Assembly: GCA_022457155.1 (NCBI GenBank)
Contig: JAJGOT010000099.1
Location: 389,001 to 453,000, forward strand
Length of the DNA: 64,000 nt
Direction: 5' to 3'
Source: Cladopsammia gracilis
Lineage: Eukaryota > Cnidaria > Anthozoa > Scleractinia > Dendrophylliidae
The position numbers and the translations under genes are program-made. The first letter of the stretch is position 1; each line of letters begins with the position of its first letter. Below the pieces are notes generated by a model. The model made no database searches, had not been told where the DNA came from, and saw only the letters and a list, made by a program, of their open reading frames with translations. Below are positions 1-12,800 of the stretch, one piece after another.

Positions 1-3000
1 ATTGTATTAGCTAAACTACAGTACCAAAACACTCAGCTAAACGAAAAAGATAAGGTTATGATGGCGTATTATATTGACGAAAGTAGGCCCAGACTAGTAT
101 TCTGCCTGATGCTAAACTTCCAATATGCAGAAAAGAAAGAAAAACAACCTGTTCGCACTATTATGAGTGCAAGAACCTTTGCGGCACACACCTATTTAGA
201 CTTACCCACATGTCGACTTATGCCTGACTGGGAACCAAATTGACGACTGTACCCCCCCCCCCCCCCCCCCCCCGGGTTGGAATGAAGTAAAAACCCGGGA
301 AAAATCGGCGCAATCAGCCGGCAGTAGATTCATTTCCAAAATGAATGCCGATGGCAATCAAACTAGTTTCGGAATTATCTTGATTTTAAGATGAGAACTT
401 TAATAGCTACATGAAGGAATTTATCAGTACAGGCGATATATCACATTTTTTATTTGAAATCTGGAAGTTATGCCTTGCGGTACGCTTGATCCAAGTTTGA
501 GTACTTACAGGACCCCATTTTGGCAGTGTATCAGCCTCTTCACCATTTAAACCGTTTATATAAGTCAGAGCGTTTATTCTTTTTTATTCCGTTTGACAGA
601 AATACCCCAAATAGTGTGATCTGCCTGTAATTACAAAAGCATTGTCAACAATATTGCTCTTTATTGAAAGTAAATTGCTTTTAAAATAGTTCATGAGTAA
701 TTAGTCATTTTCCCATGAGCTGAAATAAGAATAATTACAATGCGAGTTACAGCGATATCACACCGGAAAATTTGACCTTTTATATGGTTTTTACACTTAT
801 CTGTGAAGCTCAGCACTGTATAAATACCCGTCAAAAACATAACGCAGTATAATATGCGTGTAGTTGACATAAAAAACGAACGAACGGCACAGATAAAGAA
901 AAAAGTGCTCTGCTTATTGTGTAATTAATGCAATAAATCACCCTCGATAAAAAAAATATCGACGTTGGAAATTTAATCAGTCTAGTCTTAGCCGCATCTG
1001 TACTCGCATTCCAACATAGATTAATTAACGGCTGGGGAATGAGCCGGCTTCACTTTGTATTCACTAGGCCGCACAGTAAAAAAAAAAACCGGAATGGTAC
1101 GCCGGTTTTCCATTGAACATGGACATAAAAACGACTTTTTACTGTTTTTCCGTATCATTTTAGGGCCACTAAAGCAGAATATGTGAAAAATAACACAGTT
1201 TGACACTTTTCGAATACTTCGGCTTTAGATTTCAGCGGCAGCCAATTTAAGGAAAGGGAAACTTGTCTCCCAAATTTCGTTGGCTTTCCAAAAATCCTAG
1301 TTGACTTCGTGTGGTACATAAAACGACATTGTGAAACAAAATTAAACTTTTTCTTTCATTTGTTACGAACGTTCGAGGTGATTTTCTAATCTAATTAATT
1401 CGGAATATCCAAGAATTTCCGAACAAATATTCCACCGAAACTATCTGTAAGTTGTGATGATAACACCAAACAAGCTCCGGAAACTTCGGTTAGAAAATAA
1501 ATGAGATTGACATGGGTTCGACCGGAAAATGCTTCATTTAGAGACTGGTGGTCGACAAAGGTTGACCATCAATGTGAATGTACGTTAAACATCAAAAATA
1601 CGGCTAATAAAACTAATTAATGTGATAAGACAGTGATAAAAAATGGAAGAGAAAATGAAAGGATGCCGACAAGTAATTTAATGGTTGACTCAGAAACTGG
1701 TGGATTAAAAGGGTCTATTGTAGGCTGTTGACCAAATGAAAAGCATTCCTTTCTTTAAAAGAATGTTAAATTTACAAGTGGTACAGAGTTTTAGATTTTC
1801 TAATGAACTTTTGAATTTTAACTCTAATCAGTTTTTCTGAAGTTTAATAATTTTATTTTGGATCCGAAACTGGTTCAGAGGTATAATAAAATCAAAATTA
1901 AAACTTCTAAGACAGAGTTAGATAATCCTATTTAATTCTCATTTGAGCAATTGCCAATTTGTGTAAAACATATGGCCCAAGAATTGACTAATTAAGTGAA
2001 ATTCCCAAGGGAATTGGGCCTAGAGAATTCTTTGCTTAAAAAGGTGGCTTTCCCTGGTCATAAATATTATTGGAGATGCAGCAGAGTCTGGTCTAGTCTA
2101 TGTAGCTTCAAATTGAATACAGTTGCTTTTTCGTAAAATCTTTATACACATAATGAGCAAATTGTGAGTGAAACATGGTTTAAGCATATTTATTGCTTTT
2201 AACATTTAATTAATTCAGATGTGGAATTCTTATTGCAGAAATTTGAACCAACTGTTGGGATCAGGGTTCTATCTTTCAGGGGTCGGGTGGGGGATATGTT
2301 TGCACAATGGCACCTTAAAGCTTAGATTGATTGGGATCCACTTCATTTAATTTGGAACTACAAGGGAAAGCATTCTGGCTTGAATTTTGGTGATGCTAAT
2401 TTTGAAGACAGATTAAAAAAGCAATTCTGAAAACGTGACTCCATCAGAGAAGTGGAAGTAAGGTCAAACAAAAAACAACAAGTATTTTTATCCTCTAATC
2501 CAATTACTATGATTTACCTGAACAAAGGCTGATATCAAATGGAATAAAGCAATCTGCTGCACTGTCTGTGCTGACACTGCTTTTATTAACTTGTTGCAAA
2601 TTAAAAACCTAGGGGACTGCTCACAATAGGATGATCCTTCTGGATCTCCTTAATCCTTTAAGCCCTAATAGCGATCAGTATCAAATTTCTCCTTGTAGTA
2701 TCAATGCACTATTAAGTAGAGAGATGATAAGAATTAAGATAATGATCACCCAAGATGAATTCTTGATCATTTAACAATTTCTCCCAATATCTGTTATAAG
2801 AAATGTATGGGAACCAGTAAGGAGAATCTGTGTTTTGATCACTCAAATTCTAGAACAAAAAACTTAAAATGCGAGGTTAGTATGGAAATTACTGAGGCAG
2901 ATTTGATGGCCAATATTTTGACAAGTGGAGTAATCTTCTATGGCGGCCAGTGCTTGCTTGCTAGTACCAGATCTAGGTCAGGAATGGGGGGACAATCACA

Positions 3001-3880
3001 TAAAAATTGCCAGGGGTGCCTGCTGTACCTTTTAGGGTATAAAATGCAGTTTTAGGGACAGTGTTAGAATGTCGACAATTTTATCTACCAGGGTCACCTT
3101 TTAGTTTTGATCCAGAAAATGTCCATACCCCCCTCGAAGCTTGTTTCATTTAATACTCCTACCTCTCTAAGATATATAGTCCATGTATGTATATTATTCC
3201 ACTTTAGCTTCATGTACTTTTGAATTTTGTCCATATGAAACTGAGTTAATCGTTGGCCAAGAAAAATTGTGAAAACGCTTGTTAATGGTTGTTTTGGTTT
3301 ATGGCCATTTTTGTTTACGCCATAAATTTAAAATACAGTCTGAAACCTCCATGACCGACTACTGTGCCCCTCTTAAGCGATCGCGACCACTTTTATCGCT
3401 GGTGATTTGAATTTTTCTATTATTTTTAATGATGCCTTGATCTGTTCAATTAGTAAATATCGAAAAATTGAGATCGGAATTGAATAATCGTTGACATATT
3501 AAGCTTAAGTCTTATTAATTAAAGCTTCATTCTATACAAGCAGAAACAGGAAGCCCTAGCCTGGGGCTTGCTAGTTGCTAGAGCGCTCTATAAACGATAT
3601 TATATAAACGGGAAGGAAACAGAACTAAAAACAAAACTCACCTCTTATCTTGGGACAACATATCTTCAAACGAAAAGGATGGAAAAGAAAAGGCAATTGA
3701 ATATATATTGCAATACTTCTTGTTGCGCACCACAAAATAAATAAATCATACAGCAGGTGCATTGTGATGATCGAGAGGGACTGGAACCAGCTCTGTTGGC
3801 GGCAAAAACGCCTGGCAGAAAACAGCATTTTTGGGATTTCGGTTTTTCGCTGAATCAGCTATGCATTTTGGTCGCTCAAT
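1..3880. other. 5' flank, no supported gene
   Basis: The AT-rich stretch upstream of the BTBD8-like gene has only short, unconvincing reading frames. A 22-base C homopolymer lies at 252-273. No splice-consistent exons, tRNA or recognisable transposon ends were found. It may contain the promoter and 5' UTR of the BTBD8-like gene just before 3881. Confidence 0.5.
252..273. repeat. C22 homopolymer
   Basis: Uninterrupted 22 C bases. Comparable C or G runs of 16-28 bases occur at 8347-8374, 19832-19847, 21156-21174, 25768-25784, 40020-40037, 50561-50580, 53703-53722, 60394-60412 and 62106-62127. Confidence 0.95.
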
Positions 3881-6800
3881 ATGATCTCTACGTCGTTTTC
3901 AAAGAGCAAAGCGTTTAAGGAAAGAGAACAAAATGCAAGAGAAAGGCTGCGACAGATCGCTAAACAAGATCTGGCAGCCGATTTATCCAGGTTCGAATGT
4001 TGGTAAACTAGAAATACGTACCGTGTGGTTCGCGTTTAATTTAGCCTCGCAACCGGGCTAGCTTATTCTACTACAATAATTGATTGTCTTAATTAAGCTT
4101 TTTTTCGCTGAAGAAGGAGTAAAAGAGATCGGAAAAAGAACGGTTACTTTTCAAGGCAAATAATTTCTGCGACCAGCAGAATTAAACTTAGTCAACACAA
4201 CAAAAATTGCAACAATGAATTGAACGGTTACTATACATGTATTTAGTATAAGCTTACATTATCGTACTGACTGTATTATAAATCGTAAATTGTATTATGT
4301 TAGAGTAATCCGTCTTGTTTTCCTTGACTTATAGGCTCTTTGGGGACACAATGTTCAGTGATGTATTGTTTATGGTGAAGAATGTAGAATTTCAAGCTCA
4401 TTCAGTCGTTCTTAGAGCCAGGGCACCAAAGTTCTGTGGACGTTTCCTTCCAAGCCATGCTTCGCCAGTGTCTGTCCAAACATGCATCCAAATTAATGGA
4501 TTAGAAGCTGCTGAGTTTGAGACATTTCTAAGGTAGGGAAGATGTTGTTTTATTGACTAGAAGTTTGATTTGGTCTAAATTCTTGGTTTGCACTTATATC
4601 ATCAAAATTCATTAGCATTAAAAAAAATTCGATTCCAAAAATGTTTAAGAAATTGTAGAGAGTTAAATAAAACTACACATCTGTGCCAAATTTTGAAGGG
4701 CAAGAGCATTTTGTTGAAGAGTTATCGGAAGAACAAGCAATGATAATTATAGAGAATAATTTTGTTGTGAATTAATTGAAGGGGCAAATGGAATAAAGCT
4801 CTAAGTGACTTCTGATCAACAGCTAGATTCTTCTTCCAGTTTGTCTTGTATATGCTCATGTAACAAAGGGAGAATTGGTTTCAGATCAGGAGTCACTTAG
4901 GGCCTTATTCCAGTTTGGAAAAAGGCCCTAAGTGACTCCTGATCTATAGCCAAATTCTCCCTTGTTACATAAGCATATACATGACAAACTGGAAGGAGAA
5001 TCTAGCTGTTGATCAGAATTCACTTAGGGCTTTATTCCACTCACCCCTTCAATTGGTATGCCAATGAAAATGTTAAATTTTGCATAATCAACTAAACATA
5101 ATGTAATTCTATTTCATACTGTTGTTTCTAAAGATCAGCTTACACTGATGATGATTTCAAGGATTATGATGAATCCAGCTATCCATGGAGAAGGCAGACA
5201 ACAGCAGACAACATAAGTGTAAATGGACAAAAAGAAAACAGTACAGTTTCTCAGAATGATATCAATGGAACATGCAGTCACTGTGGTTGTACATGTACTA
5301 TCATTCATGACGGCGTCAAGCCGTCTTTGGATTCATCCGTCCAACATTTTGATGAGCAGGGTGATGTTAACTGTACCCAGTCAGACTGTGATGTTGAGAC
5401 ATCTTCATCTAACAAACATGAAACTGTCAGTGATGGTGTTGTGGAAGATGATGGGAGAGCAGATCCTTCACAAAGTAACGCTGACGAGTTTGTCACAAAC
5501 AGAGTATCACAATGTGTTGATTCAACCTGTACAAGTGAATTAAACATCAAACCTGTCGATCAGGAACCTAGATGCTCTGCTTCCCTTAGCAACACAGAGG
5601 AAACTGTTGCTTCAGTTGAAGCTTCTCCGTCACAAGGTGATCACTCAAGTCACGATCAGTGTAATACCGAATTGGTTGACGGCTTTAATAACATGACTGT
5701 TGAAGATCAAAGCCATACAGAGTCAGTCTGCCAGCAGATTCAGACATTAAACAACCAAGATGTTAATGATACATGTGTGTCACTTTGCAATAGCCAGGCT
5801 GAAGAAGAAAAAGCCATGGATGCTAAAACCTGTGAACTCATTACAACTCATTGTGAGGTCACAGAACATGACTTTCAATCCAGTCAAGGATGTCTTGATG
5901 TGACAGTGAATCATACAGCACAAAATGAAAAGTCAGAAAGCAATAACTTACATATAGAAGTGAGTGGAAATTTCTAAGAATAAATTCAATCCCATTTTCA
6001 AAATGCAAATTAAGTATGAAAGGTAAAAGTTTAAGGGGCCAGTTGCATAACATTAAATGTCAGACGTTCAACCCAGTGAAATTCACTATTTTTAAAATCA
6101 GATGTTAGCAGTCCAATGTTAAGTTTTTTGCAACTGACCCTAGAACACTGTTCATTTAAAGTTCTTTTCTGTTGCTGTTCACACATTAATTTGTGGCACC
6201 TGACAACTCAATTAAAGTGTATTTAAATTCTTAGTGTCATAGCTGTAATATTGGCCAGGATTTGCTGCAGTTATTAATCAGTGGTGCTGCATCTGATATC
6301 ACATTCCTGGTAAATGGAGGGAAAGTAAAAGCACACAAGTAAGTGCTGTCACCTAATGCCACTGTCTTATTAAATCATAAAATTAATATATTTAACAAGA
6401 AATATAAAAGCTAATATAAGTCAAGGTTTTTAACGTACATGAAGCTTATTTTTATATATTTCTTGAAAAATACTTGTTATAAATATGGTCCCAATTAATA
6501 TAAAGAGTTCCTGCATTCAAGGTGCATTTACATGTACTTTGTAAATTTTGGGTGGTGATGTGCCACCGGGACTCTGATTACCGACAAACCCTTACCCTAC
6601 ACAGAACATGTTCAGCTGCATTTTGCTACCCTTTTCTCAAGACTCAATATTCTCCAGAAACTCTAATCTACATACCAGTTAATCAGTTTCCCAGTAGATG
6701 ATACCCTATTCTAGAGCAAAACTCTCCGAGTTCTATACCTTTTTCCCAGACTAAACTGTCTGAAAACCCGATATCCTTAATAGCAGCTCATACCCAGCTT

Positions 6801-9800
6801 ATATGGTCAGAGAAACCCCCTCCCTCCGTCCCCCTCCCCCATCCTCCAGTGTCTCTGCACTGGAACAGTAGCCCAAGATGGCCATTGTAGAGATTGAGGT
6901 TTATATCTGTTCTACATTCAATGTTCATTTCCAGAGCCATTCTGTGTGCGCGTTCCAATTACTTCTCAGCCATGTTACATGGGAACTGGGTTGAAGGAAA
7001 AACTAATGAGATTCCTCTGATTGGGTGAGTATAACAAGCATTTAACTAATTGATTATTACATTATATATGGTTAAACTCTAGGAAATTACTTATGACATC
7101 CATAAAATTAGTCAACTATCATTAATCAAATTCTTATTAATAAACTACTTATTGCTTAATATTGAAAATAAATTAGTCTTTATTGTTTATTTTAACAGAG
7201 TGACTTATAATGGTCTGATGACTGTACTTAAGTATCTATATGGAGGAACAGCAATGGAAAATGATTTAGCAGTCATATGGTGAGCTTAGACTTCATAATG
7301 TTCTATGTTATTATTATTATTCTAATAATTAAATTATTATGAATCATTATATTTTTATAATAATTACAGTATTGAGAATTACAAATTTACTATAAACTAA
7401 AACTCTCTATATTTAAAATTCTCTTATTAAAACTATTCATTAATTATTACAATGTAACTGAAAGTATTGATCCCTATTGGCCACCCTGTGTTTGCAAATT
7501 GTGGAATGGAGATGAATAAGCAGTACTGTTTTCATTTTCTTATGCATGACGTATCTACTAATTCTGCGCCTCAGAATATCTGTGATCTTTTTACCTGTTC
7601 ATCTGACGTTCATACATATAACACTAGATTTTCTAATGCTGGGAATTTATATGTTAATAAATCAAGACTGAGTATTTATCTTAATTTGTTTTCCATTTTC
7701 GGAGCTAAGTTGTGGAATTGCCTGAAGCCTAACCTGCGTAAGCTTAGGAAAAAGCCTTTCAAAAATAAAATTCACCAATTTTTACTTACGGTACTTGGTA
7801 ATGAGGATGATTATGTTGAGGTCTCTACGTTAATGTTGAAAATTACCAATTATCATTAATCAGACTCCAGCTATTATTATTATAACTTCTTTATCTTCTA
7901 TGTGTTATTATTATAGGTTCTTGCACTACTCATGTAAATGCTAGCTATCTGTGAATGTGTGTGTATACCTATTTATTTATTTATTTATTTTACTTATTTA
8001 TTTATTTATTTTATTTATTTATTATTATTATTATTATTATAATTGATTATTTATTTATTATTTACCTGATTTTACTAATAATTTGTATTTGCTAAATTTG
8101 ATTGTAAATTATACAACCTGCCTTGATTAGCTTTGCTATATGCAGGTTGTATATTTCTTTAATTTGTTAAATTTAAACTATTGAAATAAAATGATAATGA
8201 AAAAAAATGATGAAAAAGGGGTAAAAGTCTTCACAAGCTTAATGGCTCACATCTGCTGGAAATTAACCCAGTTTCTCTAGCATGAAGCCACTGAGAATAT
8301 TTACTACTCCCCTCTGGATGGGATGCTTACTTCCACTGCAAGGTTACCCCCCCCCCCCCCCCCCCCCCCCCCCCTCTCCCCCCAGCATTATGTTGCTGGT
8401 AACCATTTATACACCTGGGTCAGGGGCATAGCTATGATTTTCAAAAGGGGGGGTCAAACTGTGTCACACCCAGGGTACTTACTAGATTGTTATGTCGACA
8501 TCCACGCTGTATTTTATTTAAAGTTAGGCACAGTTTACGCCCATTTAGACACGTTTTTCGGAAACGTTATATTTAACTCGTCCGAAGGCAAGCCGTACGA
8601 AAATTCTCGGCGAGTGACCAACCAGATTCAGTCCGTAAAAAATATGGTTATCAGCGAGAATCGAAAGTGACAAGTCATAGTAATAATTCGGCTGACACGA
8701 GCAAGACAAACAAATGAGAATTGAGCGAGAACAGCAAGACATAATAATAATAATAAAACATGATAAATGTGACCTTCCACGGGAAAACGTACACTAAATA
8801 GTTATCTGTTAAACGGCCTAAAAGCGTGTGATCGCAGTTCGGAAACTGCGTTAAAATGGTTTAGGAAAGCATTAGAAGCGTTGGAAAAACCGTTCAAATT
8901 TTCATCCATGCCGTTTGAAGCGTTTATAAAAAAAGCGTACAAAACTTTTTTTCCAGGCCTTTGACGCGTTGAAAGCGTTAGGAAAGTCGTTCAAATTATT
9001 CGTTCGGTCCACAGAGTTTAATACTTTACAAAAGTCGTTTGAACAAAACATTTAAACAGCAGTTTTAAGGCTTACCTTCTCTGTAGTTTGATTTGACTTC
9101 TTCGTTCTTTGTTCTCGTGAATATTCGACAAAATATCGCCGACATTTCGAGAGTACTTTCGCATCGTTCTCCTGATAACTCGCACACGAAACTTCGCAAA
9201 GCAAATTAAAAAAAAGAAGCGAATTTTTAGAAATTTCGCTGAAACGAAACGAAACACCGGTGAACTTTCCTGCCGAAAATACAAAGTGTTGCAGCGCCAG
9301 TTCGCTTAAACAAAGATTGTTTGGTATAAAACGCGTCGTGAACTTAAATATTTGAAGAAAACGTGATATAAATCTATCTTTCTGTTTTAACAATTCGAAA
9401 TTAACGTTGTTTTCCGCTTTGTAATCATTGTTACTCAACTGGTGCACTGATTCTTTTTGGAGACACATCTTTTTGTCAACAAGAGGCTCCAAGCAGCCTA
9501 TACTCATGCGCATGCGTAAGAAAGTTTTATGATATATTTTAAACATGATAAGAGGATGTCCGACATGGAGAAGAGTTACTCCTTTCATTCAGTCATCGTT
9601 CCTGCAAACCACGTTGTTTACTATTGAATGTTTTGTAAATGAAAGCTGTACCACAATGAAGCCAGTGATTCTTCTGAGTGTTATATATACCTAACGTGAA
9701 CATGGGTTGTAGGAGACGCTGTCGTGACGTTTTAGTAACGCTGTTTTACCGGAAGTGAGAGTAGCCGGAAGTCACTAAACAGGAAGTGTAAATGGAAAAG

Positions 9801-12800
9801 CTATGAACAGGAAGTGCACAATTTAAAATGTGCGTGCTTAAATTTGCATGCAAAATCGTGACACAAAAAATAACAAGAAAAACGGAGCCGAAACCTTACC
9901 TCATGCCGCTTCGCGCATGAGTAATAAACACGCAAATCTCTCCGCGCTGAAATGTGATCTGCACAGTTTTGACATCAGGTTATGCTAATTTATTGCTGAA
10001 ATGTGTGACCAAAAAGCGCTGTGACACGAGCAAGATGAAAATAATGTTTCCCGGGAATATTTACATAACGCCGTTCAAAGGCACAATTCAGGCCCGAATT
10101 AAGGCACAATTTAGGCACAACTTAGGCACAGCTTAGGCACTGCTTAGGCACAGCTTAGGCATGAAAAAAAGCTAGACATGCACACTTCATGCACAGATTG
10201 GGCACACTTTATGCACAACTTGTTCGTGCCAAGGCACACTGTATAATCCGTAATTCGATCCTACGTACAACGAAACGTATTTTTATGTAAAATAATAGCC
10301 TCTTCCAGGCGTTCAGTAAGTGGGGCGCGAAAGAAAAATCTGGCGCAGGAGAAAAAACCGGGGGGAGGCTGGGGAGAGGGGGCGAAAGAACGCCTGTGAA
10401 ATTATTTTTAAAAAGCTCATGTCGGTATACCAAAGTCTGGTATACCCTCTGATTGGCCCAATTTGACACATGTTGTCAACACTGCAGCGTTGTTGACGCA
10501 GACACGGAATACGATATGGCGTGCGAAGGTAATCCTCCATCGAGTCACGCACGGTTTGAATCTGTTTTACAGCAAGCGCTTAAAGATTTCCCGCATGTGG
10601 ACAAGGCATTAAATTATGTTCATTCCTTACTTAAGGAAAGGACTGAAGAATTTACTAGCATCCGTGAGATTTACAAAACAGCAACTATGTTGCAGATTAT
10701 CTGTTGGATGCCAAATCAAACGCTATTACAAAGCAACGGAGGTTCATCCTAGCTCCACTGAGACACACTACTCAATTACAGAAGTAACTTAGGAGCTAAA
10801 AGTTTTTGCAACAATTCATGATTTTACTGCAGTGGAATTATAGACTACGGCTTTTTGAGAGTCGGATCTAAGACGCCCATATCCGTGATGCCGGAAACAC
10901 TTTCTCTCAAGTCTTGCACGCCGCAGACTTTAGACATTTAATCACGGCCTGAAAAATTTAACGATCCTAGCACTTTCAAAGCGATAACAAACTTTAGCCG
11001 ATAAGTATTTATCTTGCAACAAAAGTGAGCCAAAGAGACCACAATGTATGCCAATGGAGCTAGCACCGAATAACGGCATAAAGAAATAAAATAATTCTAA
11101 CGGCTCTGGACAGCATGAATCCTCCTATCAATCTGACAGATAATCCGCCGAGATCAAAAGGTTTATATCATCGAAGAGAACAAGTTCTTAACTGTGATCT
11201 AAAGGCGCGATCCTCTCTGAAGTCTTACTGGGAAAGCTTTACACTTTAGGCTTTTAAAATACTTTTTGCGACGAGTGGGAGTCGTGTTAAGCCTATTTCC
11301 CGGGAAATCTACATCGATTTTGATTGACAGCAGAAAACTACAACTAGCGAAAAATGGATTCATGTTTCTTTGCCGCTGTCGGCGGTCAAAAGTGGGCGGC
11401 ATGAGCTTTTTAAAAATAATTTCACAGGCGTTCTTTCGCCCCCTCTCCCCAGCCTCCCCTCGTTTTTTTTTTCTCCAGCGCGTAGTAAAATAAACGCTGT
11501 CTAACCGTGAAAATTGGATTGTAGTTTGAAAATGGATTTTCCAAATTGAAAATTGTTACCCCAGAAAATAAGCTGAACTTATGAGCACTTCAAAAGTCTT
11601 TTTGTTTTTTAACATAAGAAACGGAGCTAAAACCAAATCGATTTTGAAAATTTTCGACCAGGCTGTTTTTGTAGGTACGTAATATTAGGTTACCTTGCTG
11701 CAAATTGCTATAAATTTGTTATTTTTCGATCATTTAAAGTCATTCTTAAAATACATAATGCTCATTAGCTATTAACTTTAATTGCAAAAGAAAAAATGCC
11801 TACATATCATCAAAGCGGAGAAATTATGAATTGTGCCACGTTAGACTGTAAATGTTACGCGTAGTGTCCAAAATGGCCTCATTTTTGGTGACTATTGTAA
11901 AATTTTCTTTTATTCAACCCTATATGCAAAACTAAAGTTGTTCACAGAGAAGACATTAATGAACTTAAGTTTTTTTTTACCAAATCTCAACCCAAACTGA
12001 ATTTTAATAATTTCAGAAGAGCTAAATTAAGTGTGAATTTTAGCCATGTACACCACTAGCGTGCGCCAGGCCCTTGGCCCAATATTAATGTAGCCAGAAC
12101 CCACCTTCATTGGCCCAATATTAGTGCAGCGAGAGATCTACATCATTGGCCCAATATTAATGTGGCCGAAGCCCAACTTCATTGGCCCAATATTCAGGTA
12201 GGCAAAGCCCTACATCATTGGCCCAATATTAATGTAGCCAGAGCCCAACTTCATTGGCCCAATATTTAATATCTAGAGCCCAACTTCATTGGCCCAATAT
12301 TAATGCAGCGAGAGGCCTACATCATTGGCCCAATATTAATGTAGCCAGCGCCCTACATCATTGGCCCAATATTAATATAGCCAGAGCGCAACTTCATTGG
12401 CCCAATATTAATGCAGCCAGAGCCCTACATCATTGGCCCAATATTAATATAGCCAGAGCGCAACTTCATTGGCCCAATATTAATGTAGCCAGAGCCTTAC
12501 ATCATTGGCCCAATATTAATGCAGCCAGAGCCCTACATCATTGGCCCAATATTAATATAGCCAGAGCGCAACTTCATTGGCCCTATATTAATGTAGCCAG
12601 AGCCCTACATCATTGGCCCAATATTAATATAGCCAGAGCCCAACATCATTGACCCAATATTAATGTAGCCAGAGCCCAACATCATTGGACCAATATTGAT
12701 ATAGCCAGAGCCCTACATCATTGGCCCAATATTAATGTAGCCAGAGCCCAACTTCATTGGCCCAATATTAATGTAGCAGAGCCCAGCTTCATTGCCCCAA

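Larger units (their letters stand above)
8527..12070. mobile_element. Unrecognised DNA element, copy 1 (left-truncated, with two nested insertions)
   Basis: Long blocks match 13306-15527 in direct orientation with only scattered substitutions. It lacks the roughly 150-bp left end seen in copy 2. It carries insertions at 9480-9924 and 10295-11484 and a deletion relative to copy 2. Its right end reads gtacaccactagcgtgcg followed by ccaggccc at 12047-12074. It contains subterminal repeats of the type aggcacarctt (10075-10165) and a minus-strand reading frame shared with copy 2. The superfamily was not recognised. Confidence 0.75.

Noticed and set aside
8323..8670. Proline-rich reading frame
   Set aside because: It reads through a C28 homopolymer in a SINE remnant and then unrelated element sequence.
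12254..12652. 132-residue reading frame with a 12-residue repeat (HWPNI.ARA type)
   Set aside because: It is the translation of the 36-bp minisatellite; 36 is divisible by three, so any stop-free phase gives a repeat protein. No start context, splice sites or family support.
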